The notes under the pieces: model-generated
Told to the model about the DNA's origin: nothing
Databases searched by the model: none
Seen by the model: only the letters and a program-made list of their open reading frames with translations
Made by a program: the position numbers and the translations under genes
NCBI GenBank assembly: GCA_002398405.1
Contig: DGYN01000125.1
Coordinates: 432-34,830 of the forward strand
Origin: Caulobacteraceae bacterium UBA5005
GTDB lineage: Bacteria; Pseudomonadota; Alphaproteobacteria; Caulobacterales; Caulobacteraceae
DNA: 34,399 bases
Direction of reading: 5' to 3'
Shown: in pieces, positions 23,559 to 30,227 of the stretch
Position numbering within the stretch: position 1 is the first letter of the stretch
Layout: each line of letters opens with the position of its first letter

Positions 23559-24136
23559 GACGCGGCCCTCCCGAGGCGTGCGACCTTCTCGAGAATTTCC
23601 TCCCGCTGGCGGCCGGTCAGGCCCTCGATTCCACCGACAAGGGTTCGGCCGATAGGCCCGATTCCCGAGATGCTGAGGATGCCGCGCTCGATCGCGCGCA
23701 CGCCGAAGGCGCCAAAGACCAGCCGGTAGACCGGCGACGGCATGCCCATGGTGACGATGACTCGCGCGGTTCGTCCCTTGAGCAGACCCATGCCCTGGTC
23801 CGAACCGGGCTTGCCCAGGGCGAAGCCGTAGCGGAACACCTGCTCGAGAAAGCCCTTGAGTAAAGCTGGCGGTCCGCCCAGCCAGAGGGGGTGAACCAGG
23901 ACGATGTGATCGGCCCACTTGATATCCGCCTGCGCTCGCTTGATGTCAGCCGGCACTGCGCCCTTCTCGAACTCCGCGCGGCTGGCGATCAGGGGAAACT
24001 CCAGGCCGGCCACCTTGATGCGCCGGACCTCGTGACAGAGGGCGCTCGCCCCATCCGCGTAAGCGTCGGCCAGGGCCGCGCAAAACCGCTCGGGACTTCC
24101 GTCAGGATGGCCATTGATCACCAGAATCTTCTTCAT
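23555..24136 (-). CDS. flavodoxin-fold NAD(P)H-dependent oxidoreductase
   Basis: A 193-residue paralogue of the next gene. The N-terminus K-I-L-V-I-N-G-H-P-D is the first strand with the flavin phosphate loop. The W-A-D-H-I-V-L-V-H-P-L-W-L-G-G-P-P-A-L-L-K segment is the family motif. A hydrophobic stretch S-P-V-Y-R-L-V-F-G-A-F-G-V-R-A follows the second flavin loop. The start at 24136 is chosen because GGAGG lies five bases upstream, inside the alternative start at 24148. Its FixK dyad centre is 58.5 bases upstream, so it is likely induced at low oxygen. The acceptor is unknown. Confidence 0.86.
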   Translation of the reverse strand: MKKILVINGHPDGSPERFCAALADAYADGASALCHEVRRIKVAGLEFPLIASRAEFEKGAVPADIKRAQADIKWADHIVLVHPLWLGGPPALLKGFLEQVFRYGFALGKPGSDQGMGLLKGRTARVIVTMGMPSPVYRLVFGAFGVRAIERGILSISGIGPIGRTLVGGIEGLTGRQREEILEKVARLGRAAS

Positions 24137-24187
24137 CGCGTCCTCCATCGAACGCCGCCTTCCTCATCCCTAAGCGGGACTGACGCA

Positions 24188-24201
24188 TTGATCGGGCTCA
24201 A
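24188..24201 (-). promoter_or_regulatory. FixK dyad for the paired reductase genes
   Basis: TTGATCGGGCTCAA, both half-sites intact, centre 58.5 bases before the start at 24136. A second weaker dyad lies 32 bases farther upstream, about three helical turns away. Confidence 0.8.
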
Positions 24202-24216
24202 TCACAGCGGCGGGTA

Positions 24217-24236
24217 GACTTGATCCCGCGCAAAGC
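24217..24236 (-). promoter_or_regulatory. imperfect FixK-type dyad in a repeated 20-bp element, copy 1
   Basis: The dyad at 24220-24233 is TTGATCCCGCGCAA (one mismatch). With its flanks it matches the element at 24793-24812 in 18 of 20 positions. It may help recruit FixK to the reductase promoter. Confidence 0.5.
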
Positions 24237-24281
24237 CGAGCCTGCAGATGCCGCGTGTCGTCGCGCGTCTCGCGTGAACGG

Positions 24282-24671
24282 TTAGACCCTTTGGACCGCC
24301 GCCACCCGGTAGGGATGCTCCCCGTCATCCCGGATTATGGCGACGTATTCGCCCTCCCGCATGACTTCATCTCCCAAACGAAAGCCCCGTTCCGGCGTCG
24401 CCTGGCCCGAAATGTCGTACTCGAAGCGCCAGACCCCTCGCGGTCCATGTACCAGATGACCCACCGCTGTTTCACCCTCATGGTCACGCACCACCCTGCA
24501 AGCGTCCCGATAGTCGCGAGCCAGGTTCCCGTCGATGCGTCCGTCGTCCTGCAACGGGGCGATCAGGATGTAGCGCTCGTCCGGATCGCCGGCGGGATGG
24601 CCGGGCTCGCGCGCGAGCTGCAGATGGATGCGGCGGAAGGCTCCCGGAAGTTTGGTCGTGACCTCTGACAT
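24282..24671 (-). CDS. conserved hypothetical protein (129 aa)
   Basis: A 129-residue soluble protein with no cysteine cluster and no signal peptide. Notable stretches are R-I-H-L-Q-L-A-R-E-P-G-H-P-A-G near residue 14, R-V-V-R-D-H-E-G-E-T near 60, V-G-H-L-V-H-G-P-R-G-V-W-R-F-E-Y-D-I near 70 and the ending G-E-Y-V-A-I-I. I have an impression of a widespread alphaproteobacterial family linked to microaerobic genes but cannot name it. The ATG has AGGAG six bases upstream. A perfect-half-site FixK dyad is centred 55.5 bases before it. Confidence 0.75.
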   Translation of the reverse strand: MSEVTTKLPGAFRRIHLQLAREPGHPAGDPDERYILIAPLQDDGRIDGNLARDYRDACRVVRDHEGETAVGHLVHGPRGVWRFEYDISGQATPERGFRLGDEVMREGEYVAIIRDDGEHPYRVAAVQRV

Positions 24672-24719
24672 GGTGATCTCCTGTTTGGCCCAGTGAACCG
24701 CCTCGCGCGCCCTGTCTCA

Positions 24720-24733
24720 TTGATCCTCGTCAA
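24720..24733 (-). promoter_or_regulatory. FixK dyad for the 129-aa protein gene
   Basis: TTGATCCTCGTCAA with intact half-sites; its centre is 55.5 bases before the ATG at 24671. Confidence 0.78.
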
Positions 24734-24792
24734 GCGGTGCGGGGCGCGCCGAACGGACTGCCTCCACTGGGGTGATCTCCCCTGGGGCGATC

Positions 24793-24812
24793 GACTTGAT
24801 CTTGCGCAAAGC
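24793..24812 (+). promoter_or_regulatory. FixK-type dyad in repeated 20-bp element, copy 2, for the UspA-cytochrome operon
   Basis: The dyad at 24796-24809 is TTGATCTTGCGCAA, one mismatch in the right half-site. Its centre is 60.5 bases before the UspA start at 24863. It matches the element at 24217-24236 in 18 of 20 positions. Confidence 0.68.
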
Positions 24813-24862
24813 GGACCCCTTCTCCCCGTGCTCGAATGGTCACAAGGAAACGGGAGGCCGCC

Positions 24863-25726
24863 ATGGGCTACGCCAACATCATTGCTGTCCTGTCGGGAGG
24901 GCTGGACGATCGCGAGACGCTTGTCGCGGCCGCCAGGCTGGCAAAAGACGCCAAGGGATTGGTGCGGGTTCTCGTCTCTCTGCCGGTCGAGGCCGCCAGC
25001 GTGTGGGCGGACACCTTCGGCGGAACCTACTTCGCGCCTCAGGTTGTGGAAGCGGTCGCCGAGGCCAATGCCGAAATCCGTCACCGATCAGATGCTTTGG
25101 CGCGAGACGTAGCTGGCGAGATCGGCCTGGAATACGGCCGAGGCTCCACCGGCGGTCGGATCGAGTTTGCCAACCAGCGGGAAACCGCCTGGCTTGCCCT
25201 GATCCGTGAAGCCCCTTTGGCCGACCTTATCGTCATGGGTGAGTCCGTCGTCCAGGTGGATGGTTTCTGGAGCGGCATCGCGGCTGAAGCCCTGATGTTC
25301 GCCCGCGCTCCGGTTCTGATCGTGCGCTCCGGCGCCCCCCTGACCGGCGAAATCGCCGCGATCGCCTGGGATGGAAGTCTTGCCGCCGGCAGGGCCGTGC
25401 GCGCCGCCATGCCCCTGCTGAAAGCGGCGGCGAGCGTCATCATTCTCCAGGACCCATCGGGCCTCAGCGCCGCCGAACGCGACGCCGGAGCGCCGGAGGC
25501 GCTCAAGGCCGAATTGCTCAGGCGAGGGGTTACGGCCGTTACCATCGCCGAAGTCGAAGGCGGGCGTGAAGGGCCCCGCCTCATCAAGGCGGCCAAATCC
25601 GCCAACGCGGGCCTGATCATCTCCGGCGCTTACGGCCATTCCCGGTTGGGTGAGGCGATATTCGGCGGGGCGACCCGCGCTTTCGTCCAGGCCCAGACCG
25701 ACGCCCATCATTTCCTGGCTCACTGA
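24863..25726 (+). CDS. universal stress protein UspA family, double domain
   Basis: A 287-residue tandem Usp protein. It begins G-Y-A-N-I-I-A-V-L-S-G-G and ends with the nucleotide-binding motif S-G-A-Y-G-H-S-R-L-G-E-A-I-F-G-G-A-T. The start at 24863 has GGGAGG a few bases upstream. It is the first gene of an operon with four c-type cytochromes; only one base separates its stop from the first cytochrome ATG. It is a second copy of the Usp type encoded at 21.4 kb, of similar length. Confidence 0.9.
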   Translation: MGYANIIAVLSGGLDDRETLVAAARLAKDAKGLVRVLVSLPVEAASVWADTFGGTYFAPQVVEAVAEANAEIRHRSDALARDVAGEIGLEYGRGSTGGRIEFANQRETAWLALIREAPLADLIVMGESVVQVDGFWSGIAAEALMFARAPVLIVRSGAPLTGEIAAIAWDGSLAAGRAVRAAMPLLKAAASVIILQDPSGLSAAERDAGAPEALKAELLRRGVTAVTIAEVEGGREGPRLIKAAKSANAGLIISGAYGHSRLGEAIFGGATRAFVQAQTDAHHFLAH

Positions 25727-25727
25727 C

Positions 25728-26069
25728 ATGAAGCCGGGTCTGACCCTCGCAGTCCTCCTCGCCTGCGCCGCCCCGGCGGCCGCGCAGGAGCGGACCGGGC
25801 GTGATATCGCCCGCGCTGATTGTGGCGCCTGCCATGCGGTGGGACGGTTTGACCGCAGCAAACAGCGCGCGGCGCCGCCGTTTCGCGCCCTGGGCGAACG
25901 CTACGACGTCGAGGGCCTCGCCGAGGCCCTGGCCGAGGGTATCTCCGTCGGCCACCCGCAAATGCCCGAATTCGCCTATCCCCCCGACCAGATCGACAAA
26001 CTGATCGCCTATCTGAAAAGCCTTCAGCCCCTGCGCCCGGTCGTCAAATCCCAGCAAAGGCCATCCTGA
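25728..26069 (+). CDS. small periplasmic mono-haem c-type cytochrome (first of four)
   Basis: A 113-residue exported cytochrome. The signal peptide ends near A-A-A-Q at residue 20. The haem motif is C32-G-A-C-H36 and the likely sixth ligand is M79 in G-H-P-Q-M-P-E-F. It is probably a soluble electron carrier in the periplasm. The TGA shares a base with the next ATG (TGATG). Its donor and acceptor are unknown; the cbb3 oxidase or the peroxidase encoded in this window are candidates. Confidence 0.88.
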   Translation: MKPGLTLAVLLACAAPAAAQERTGRDIARADCGACHAVGRFDRSKQRAAPPFRALGERYDVEGLAEALAEGISVGHPQMPEFAYPPDQIDKLIAYLKSLQPLRPVVKSQQRPS

Positions 26070-26416
26070 TGCGCGCCGCGATCAACGTCATCGCCATAGC
26101 ACTCGCCAGCTTCTCCACGGCCGGGTGCCTTACCGTCGCCGACTGGGTCAGCGACCAGGATCTCAGCGCACCGGGCAGAGGGCGCGACTTTGCCCGGACC
26201 GAATGCAGCGGATGCCACGCCATCGGCGCGACTGGTGTTAGCCCGCGGGCCGGCGCCCCGAACTTTGGAACAATTCGCATGCGGCACAACGAGCTCAGTC
26301 TGGAACGCGAGTTACAAGCGATCGAGGAGGTCGGCCACTACAGCATGCCGCCGATGCCGATTTCCCGCAGCGGCCGCGAAGACCTCAAAGCCTATATCGA
26401 AAGCCTCGGACAATGA
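26069..26416 (+). CDS. putative lipoprotein mono-haem c-type cytochrome (second of four)
   Basis: A 115-residue cytochrome with a likely lipoprotein signal: the hydrophobic stretch ends in S-T-A-G-C20, a plausible lipobox. The haem motif is C46-S-G-C-H50. The sixth ligand is probably M93 or M96 in Y-S-M-P-P-M-P, unlike the H-P-x-M-P of the other three. It would be anchored to a membrane on the periplasmic side. The end overlaps the next start as ATGA. If the lipobox is real, it could be the fixed partner of the soluble cytochromes next to it. Confidence 0.82.
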   Translation: MRAAINVIAIALASFSTAGCLTVADWVSDQDLSAPGRGRDFARTECSGCHAIGATGVSPRAGAPNFGTIRMRHNELSLERELQAIEEVGHYSMPPMPISRSGREDLKAYIESLGQ

Positions 26417-26865
26417 GCCGCCGCATCGTCCTTCTCTCCGGCGCTGGCGCCGCCCTGGCGGCCCTGGCGGCGGTCATCAGCCTCCATGCCGCGCCGGTCC
26501 CGGCGCCTGACCCGCAGGCCGGGTTGGTGGCCTATGGCCGCGCCATCGCGGCGCGCTATTGCGCGGAATGCCATTCCCTGGAGGCGGGCAAGCCCAGCCC
26601 CCTGGCCGACGCCCCTTCGATCCCCGAGTTGTATCGCCAGTTCCCGGTCGAACGGATGGCTGAAGCCATGGAGTTCGGGATGTTCGCCGACCACCCAAGG
26701 ATGCCGGCCTTTGATCTGGACGCCAACGAGCGGCAGGCTCTGACAGCCTACCTGTCGAGCTTCGCGCCGAAGAGGCGCGGGGCGCCGTTGCGACGGCGTC
26801 CCTTGCGTGACCGCACCGTCCTGCCGCCCGGGGAGATCGAGCGCACCGAAAGCCCCGGGACATGA
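26413..26865 (+). CDS. mono-haem c-type cytochrome (third of four)
   Basis: A 150-residue protein with an N-terminal hydrophobic segment (about residues 5-27, signal peptide or anchor). The haem motif is C50-A-E-C-H54 and the ligand methionine M97 is in D-H-P-R-M-P. The Y-R-Q-F-P-V-E-R-M and S-S-F-A-P-K segments are shared with the fourth cytochrome at the same residue numbers. The C-terminal extension is basic and rich in Arg. Start and end both overlap neighbours as ATGA, indicating coupled translation. Confidence 0.86.
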   Translation: MSRRIVLLSGAGAALAALAAVISLHAAPVPAPDPQAGLVAYGRAIAARYCAECHSLEAGKPSPLADAPSIPELYRQFPVERMAEAMEFGMFADHPRMPAFDLDANERQALTAYLSSFAPKRRGAPLRRRPLRDRTVLPPGEIERTESPGT

Positions 26866-27341
26866 GCCGGCGTGTCGCGATCGTCCTGACCTTCGCCGGT
26901 GAGATCGCGCTGATCGCCGGGCTCATCTTCGCCTGCGTGCGCGCCGCCAACGCTCAAACCGCGGACGCCGATACGGTGCGGTATGGCCGAAGCGTCGCCA
27001 TCCGCTTCTGCGGCGAGTGCCACGCGGTGGGCCCCGCCGGGCCAAGCCCCCTCGCCGACGCGCCGCCTCTCCGCGACCTCTATCGCCAGTTCCCGGTTGA
27101 GCGAATGGATGAGGCGCTCGAACTGGGCATGATGGACGACCACCCGCGGATGCCTGACTTCAAGCTTGAGATCGACCAGCGCCAGGCCCTGACCGCTTTT
27201 CTCTCCAGCTTCGCGCCGAAGCCCCGGCCTAAGAGCCCGCCCGCGCAGCGAATGGATCCGCCGCCGGTGAGGCGGCCGGGCGTCATCGCGGCGCCCTCAA
27301 GCGGCCCGCCCTTCGCCGCCGCAGGCCAGCCCAGCCTGTAA
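26862..27341 (+). CDS. mono-haem c-type cytochrome (fourth of four), paralogue of the third
   Basis: A 159-residue protein aligning without gaps to the third cytochrome through the haem domain: C50-G-E-C-H54 and M97 in D-H-P-R-M-P fall at identical positions. An N-terminal hydrophobic segment (about 7-25) is followed by an alanine-rich region that could be a cleavage site near A-N-A-Q. The C-terminal tail is proline-rich. It is the last gene of the UspA-cytochrome operon and ends 8 bases before the converging crotonase-family gene. Confidence 0.86.
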   Translation: MSRRVAIVLTFAGEIALIAGLIFACVRAANAQTADADTVRYGRSVAIRFCGECHAVGPAGPSPLADAPPLRDLYRQFPVERMDEALELGMMDDHPRMPDFKLEIDQRQALTAFLSSFAPKPRPKSPPAQRMDPPPVRRPGVIAAPSSGPPFAAAGQPSL

Positions 27342-27349
27342 GGCAGGCG

Positions 27350-28168
27350 TTACCGCCCGACGAACGCCGGCGCGCGCTTTTCGACGAAGGCCCTGGCGGC
27401 TTCCTTGTGGTCTTCGGTCTGGCCGCAGTGGACGTGGTGGGTGGCTTCCAAGTCGAGGCATTCGTCGACGCCGCCGGCCATGGCCCTGTTGAGGTTTTCC
27501 TTCATGTAGCGGTAGGCGACCGTGGGACCGGCGGCGAGGCGGCGGGCGATTTCAGCCGCCTTGGCCGGGAGTTCGGCGGGGTCGACCACCCAATTGGCGA
27601 GGCCAAGGCGCAGGGCCTCGTCGGCAGTGACGCGCTCGGATAGGAAGTAGAGCTCGCGGGCCTTGGCGGCGCCGACCAGCTGGGTCAGGAAATAGGTCCC
27701 GCCGTAGTCGCCGGCGAAGCCGACTTTGGCGAAGGCGGTGGTCAGGAAGGCGGTGGACGCCATCACCCGCAGGTCGCAGGCCATGGCCAGCGAAAATCCC
27801 GCCCCGGCCGCCGGGCCCGGCAGGGCGGCGAGCGTCGGCTTGGGCATTTTGAACAGGCGCCCGGCGGTGGCGCGCTGGTTGACCCGCTGGCGGTGGATGG
27901 CTTCGTCGATGGTGATCTGCCGCTCGCCGGCGTTGCGGGCCGCCATGCCTTTGACATCGCCCCCGGCGCAGAACCCCTGCCCGGCGCCGGTCAGGACGAT
28001 GCATTTGACCTCCGGCTCCAGCTCGGCCCAGGCGAGGCGATCGGCCAGGCCTGAGTTCATCGCGGCGCTCATGGCGTTGCGGGCGTCGGGGCGGTTCAGG
28101 GTGAGGGTCAGGACGCCCTCGGTGAGGGTGGCGAGAAGGTCGCCGGTTCCGGTGTCGATCTTGGTCAT
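27350..28168 (-). CDS. enoyl-CoA hydratase/isomerase (crotonase) family protein
   Basis: A 272-residue crotonase-fold protein. The oxyanion-hole segments are visible: F-C-A-G-G-D-V-K-G-M near residue 70 and P-G-P-A-A-G-A-G-F-S-L-A-M-A near 115. The position of the first catalytic glutamate of classical enoyl-CoA hydratase (Glu144 in the rat enzyme) is not acidic here (A-F-A-K-V-G-F-A-G-D). The second (in R-E-L-Y-F-L-S-E) is kept. It may thus be an isomerase or act on another acyl-CoA. The ATG at 28168 has AGGGAG upstream; the longer open frame beyond it is an antisense shadow of the VOC gene. Confidence 0.88.
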   Translation of the reverse strand: MTKIDTGTGDLLATLTEGVLTLTLNRPDARNAMSAAMNSGLADRLAWAELEPEVKCIVLTGAGQGFCAGGDVKGMAARNAGERQITIDEAIHRQRVNQRATAGRLFKMPKPTLAALPGPAAGAGFSLAMACDLRVMASTAFLTTAFAKVGFAGDYGGTYFLTQLVGAAKARELYFLSERVTADEALRLGLANWVVDPAELPAKAAEIARRLAAGPTVAYRYMKENLNRAMAGGVDECLDLEATHHVHCGQTEDHKEAARAFVEKRAPAFVGR

Positions 28169-28243
28169 TTTGGATGCTCCCTTGCGCTTGTCGTAGCCCC
28201 GTCGTCTGCTGGCCGATAGAGCCACCGCTGAAGGAAATTTTAG

Positions 28244-28993
28244 ATGCGCCTTCGTCAGATCGCCCTGGTGGGCGCCGACCTCGCCAAGGTCAGCGCGGAC
28301 ATCGTCGAGGTGCTGGGGCTTGGGCCCGCCTATGCCGATCCGGCGGTCGAGAAGTACGGGCTCATCAACCAGGTCTGGCCGGTGGGGGACACTTTTCTGG
28401 AGGTGGTCTCGCCAGCCGTGCCAGGGACCACCGCCGGCCGGCTCTTGGAAAAACGGGGAGGCGACGGCGGCTATATGACGATCTTCCAGGTGGAGGATAT
28501 CGCGGCCGACCGCCGGCGGGTGGAGGAGCTCGGGATCCGGGTGGTCAGCCAGGCCGATCGCGACGGAGTCGCCATGACCCATCTGCATCCCAAGGATACG
28601 GGCGGGGCGATCATCAGCCTCGACGCCATGGAGCCGCCCGAGCGCTGGGAATGGGGCGGGCCGGACTGGCGGGCCCAAGTGCGGACCGATGAGACGCTGC
28701 TGATCGTGGGCGCCGAACTGCAGGGGGACGATCCCGACGCCCTGTCGGCGCGCTGGGCGGAGGTTTTGGGTCTGCCCCGCGAGCGCCGGGGGCTGGCCTG
28801 GAGGATCGCGCTGAGCGGCGGGGAACTTCGGTTCATGGAGGCGGCCGACGGGCGCGGCGAGGGGCTGGGGGCCTTTGACGTCGCGGTGCGTGACGCCCAG
28901 GCCGTCCGCGTCCGGGCAGAGGCGCTGGGGGCCGTGGACGCCGACGGCCGGGTGGTGCTGTGCGGGACGCGGGTCCTGCTGCAACAGGCCTAG
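28244..28993 (+). CDS. VOC superfamily (glyoxalase-like) protein
   Basis: A 249-residue protein with two halves of the vicinal-oxygen-chelate fold. The first half begins L-R-Q-I-A-L-V-G-A-D-L and has H-L-H-P-K-D-T-G-G-A-I-I-S-L-D near residue 115; the second half ends with a strand around V-L-L-Q-Q-A. Metal ligands cannot be fixed by eye. The ATG has AAGGA eight bases upstream. It diverges from the crotonase-family gene and converges on the beta-lactamase-like gene with a four-base overlap of stops. Substrate is unknown. Confidence 0.82.
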   Translation: MRLRQIALVGADLAKVSADIVEVLGLGPAYADPAVEKYGLINQVWPVGDTFLEVVSPAVPGTTAGRLLEKRGGDGGYMTIFQVEDIAADRRRVEELGIRVVSQADRDGVAMTHLHPKDTGGAIISLDAMEPPERWEWGGPDWRAQVRTDETLLIVGAELQGDDPDALSARWAEVLGLPRERRGLAWRIALSGGELRFMEAADGRGEGLGAFDVAVRDAQAVRVRAEALGAVDADGRVVLCGTRVLLQQA

Positions 28994-30135
28994 ATAAAGG
29001 CGTCGGCGAGGTCCGAGGAGGGCCCAAGGACGTTGCCGGGGATGGCGTAGAGATTGCTGGCCAGCGCGATCGAGAGACCGAGCGCCGGATAGACGACCAG
29101 GCCGCAACGGTTGCCTTCGTCCGCGCCGGCGTGATGCCAGCGCAGACGGCCCTTGGCGTCGTTGTCGATACGCCAGGCGAGGCCAAGCGGCGGCATTTGC
29201 TGCGTCTTTTCGGCCATGGGAGTGAAGAGGAGCGCCCGCTGGGCAGGCGTGATGGCCGAGCTGGGCGCATCCAGGTGCGCGGCGCCAAATTTGGCCATGT
29301 CCGAGGGAGTCATGATCAGGCCGCCCGCCGCCCATTTGTAGGCGGGGTTGTCCTGCCGGGAATTGACCAGGCCCTCCCTGGCCATGGGGTAGCCGAGGCT
29401 TTTGTACATGCTGGCTGGGGTATAGCCCCTCACCCGCCCTGCTCTGATGTTGAAGGGATTGTCTCCTTCCAGGCTGGCAAGGCCGAAAGGCTCACCGACT
29501 TCGGTTTTCAAGAGGTCGAGGAAGGGCTGCCTGGCCGCGGTCTCCATGACGATGGAGGCCAGGGAGTAGCCGTAGGAGGAATAGAAGCTTTGCGCGCCGG
29601 GCGGTCCCACCAGGGGATCGTTGATGAAGATGTCGAGGATGTCCTTGTTGGAGGGATAGGCCCGCTGGCCGATCGGTCCGCCGGGGGCCTTGGCGCCCAG
29701 ATCGCGGGGCATGTCGTAATGACGGACGCCCGCGCGGTGGGTGAACAGCTGGCGAAGCGTCGTCGCTCGGTGCTGGGCAGGGAGATCCGGGAGCCAGCGG
29801 ACGATCGGGGCGTCGAGGTCGATGACGCCCCGGGTTACCAGGCGGGCGGCGGCGGCGGCGGTGACCACCTTGCTGACTGAACCGAGGCCAAACCGGTGGG
29901 CAGGCGTTGTGGCGACATCCAGTTCGAGGTCGGCCTTACCGAAGGCCTTGGCCCAGACAACGCCGCTGGCTTTCGCGACGGCGAAGGAGAGGGCCGGGGT
30001 CGGCTGGGCGGCGTGGAGCGCGGAGGCGACGGCGTCCGCCTTTGCATTGTGGCCGGGCGCCTGAGCGGCTGCGGGGGCGGCGGCAACGGCGGCCAGGGCT
30101 GGTGCGGCAAGGAGCAGTTCGCGGCGGCTGGCCAT
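28990..30135 (-). CDS. serine beta-lactamase-like hydrolase (class C / esterase family)
   Basis: A 381-residue exported protein with a Tat-like or Sec signal (R-R-E-L-L-L-A-A-P-A-L-A) at the N-terminus. The active-site serine is S86 in S86-V-S-K89. The second motif is Y185-S-S187, where most relatives have Y-x-N. The third reads H-H-A-G. These fit the beta-lactamase-related serine hydrolases, many of which are esterases or peptidases rather than true lactamases. The ATG at 30135 is chosen because the signal peptide begins there. Antibiotic resistance should not be inferred. Confidence 0.85.
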   Translation of the reverse strand: MASRRELLLAAPALAAVAAAPAAAQAPGHNAKADAVASALHAAQPTPALSFAVAKASGVVWAKAFGKADLELDVATTPAHRFGLGSVSKVVTAAAAARLVTRGVIDLDAPIVRWLPDLPAQHRATTLRQLFTHRAGVRHYDMPRDLGAKAPGGPIGQRAYPSNKDILDIFINDPLVGPPGAQSFYSSYGYSLASIVMETAARQPFLDLLKTEVGEPFGLASLEGDNPFNIRAGRVRGYTPASMYKSLGYPMAREGLVNSRQDNPAYKWAAGGLIMTPSDMAKFGAAHLDAPSSAITPAQRALLFTPMAEKTQQMPPLGLAWRIDNDAKGRLRWHHAGADEGNRCGLVVYPALGLSIALASNLYAIPGNVLGPSSDLADAFI

Positions 30136-30174
30136 TGGCGGTCTCCAGAGGTGAGGGCGCGCGCCATCGCTCAA

Positions 30175-30191
30175 GGAGACTTGAGGTCTCC
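30175..30191 (-). terminator. possible hairpin terminator after the PadR-membrane protein pair
   Basis: GGAGAC/GTCTCC stem (6 bp) with loop TTGAG, in the gap between the membrane protein stop at 30228 and the beta-lactamase-like gene. No T-tract on either side; low confidence. Confidence 0.35.
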
Positions 30192-30227
30192 CCGTCGGGC
30201 AGGCGGGCGTTGAGGGGTTTGTGCGGG

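Noticed and set aside
23559..23918. Upstream extension of the second reductase
   Set aside because: Out-of-frame shadow of the first reductase; the true start has an ATGA overlap.
24255..24668. 137-aa plus-strand open frame opposite the 129-aa gene
   Set aside because: The minus-strand gene has a good ribosome site and a FixK dyad at regulon spacing; the plus frame has neither.
28169..29335. Long N-terminal extension of the crotonase-family gene (661 aa in total)
   Set aside because: The extra part is antisense to the VOC gene and lacks any domain; the ATG at 28168 has a ribosome site and the family N-terminus.
28990..30135. Antibiotic-resistance beta-lactamase
   Set aside because: The second motif is Y-S-S rather than Y-x-N and the third is H-H-A-G; the protein fits the broad esterase/peptidase group instead.
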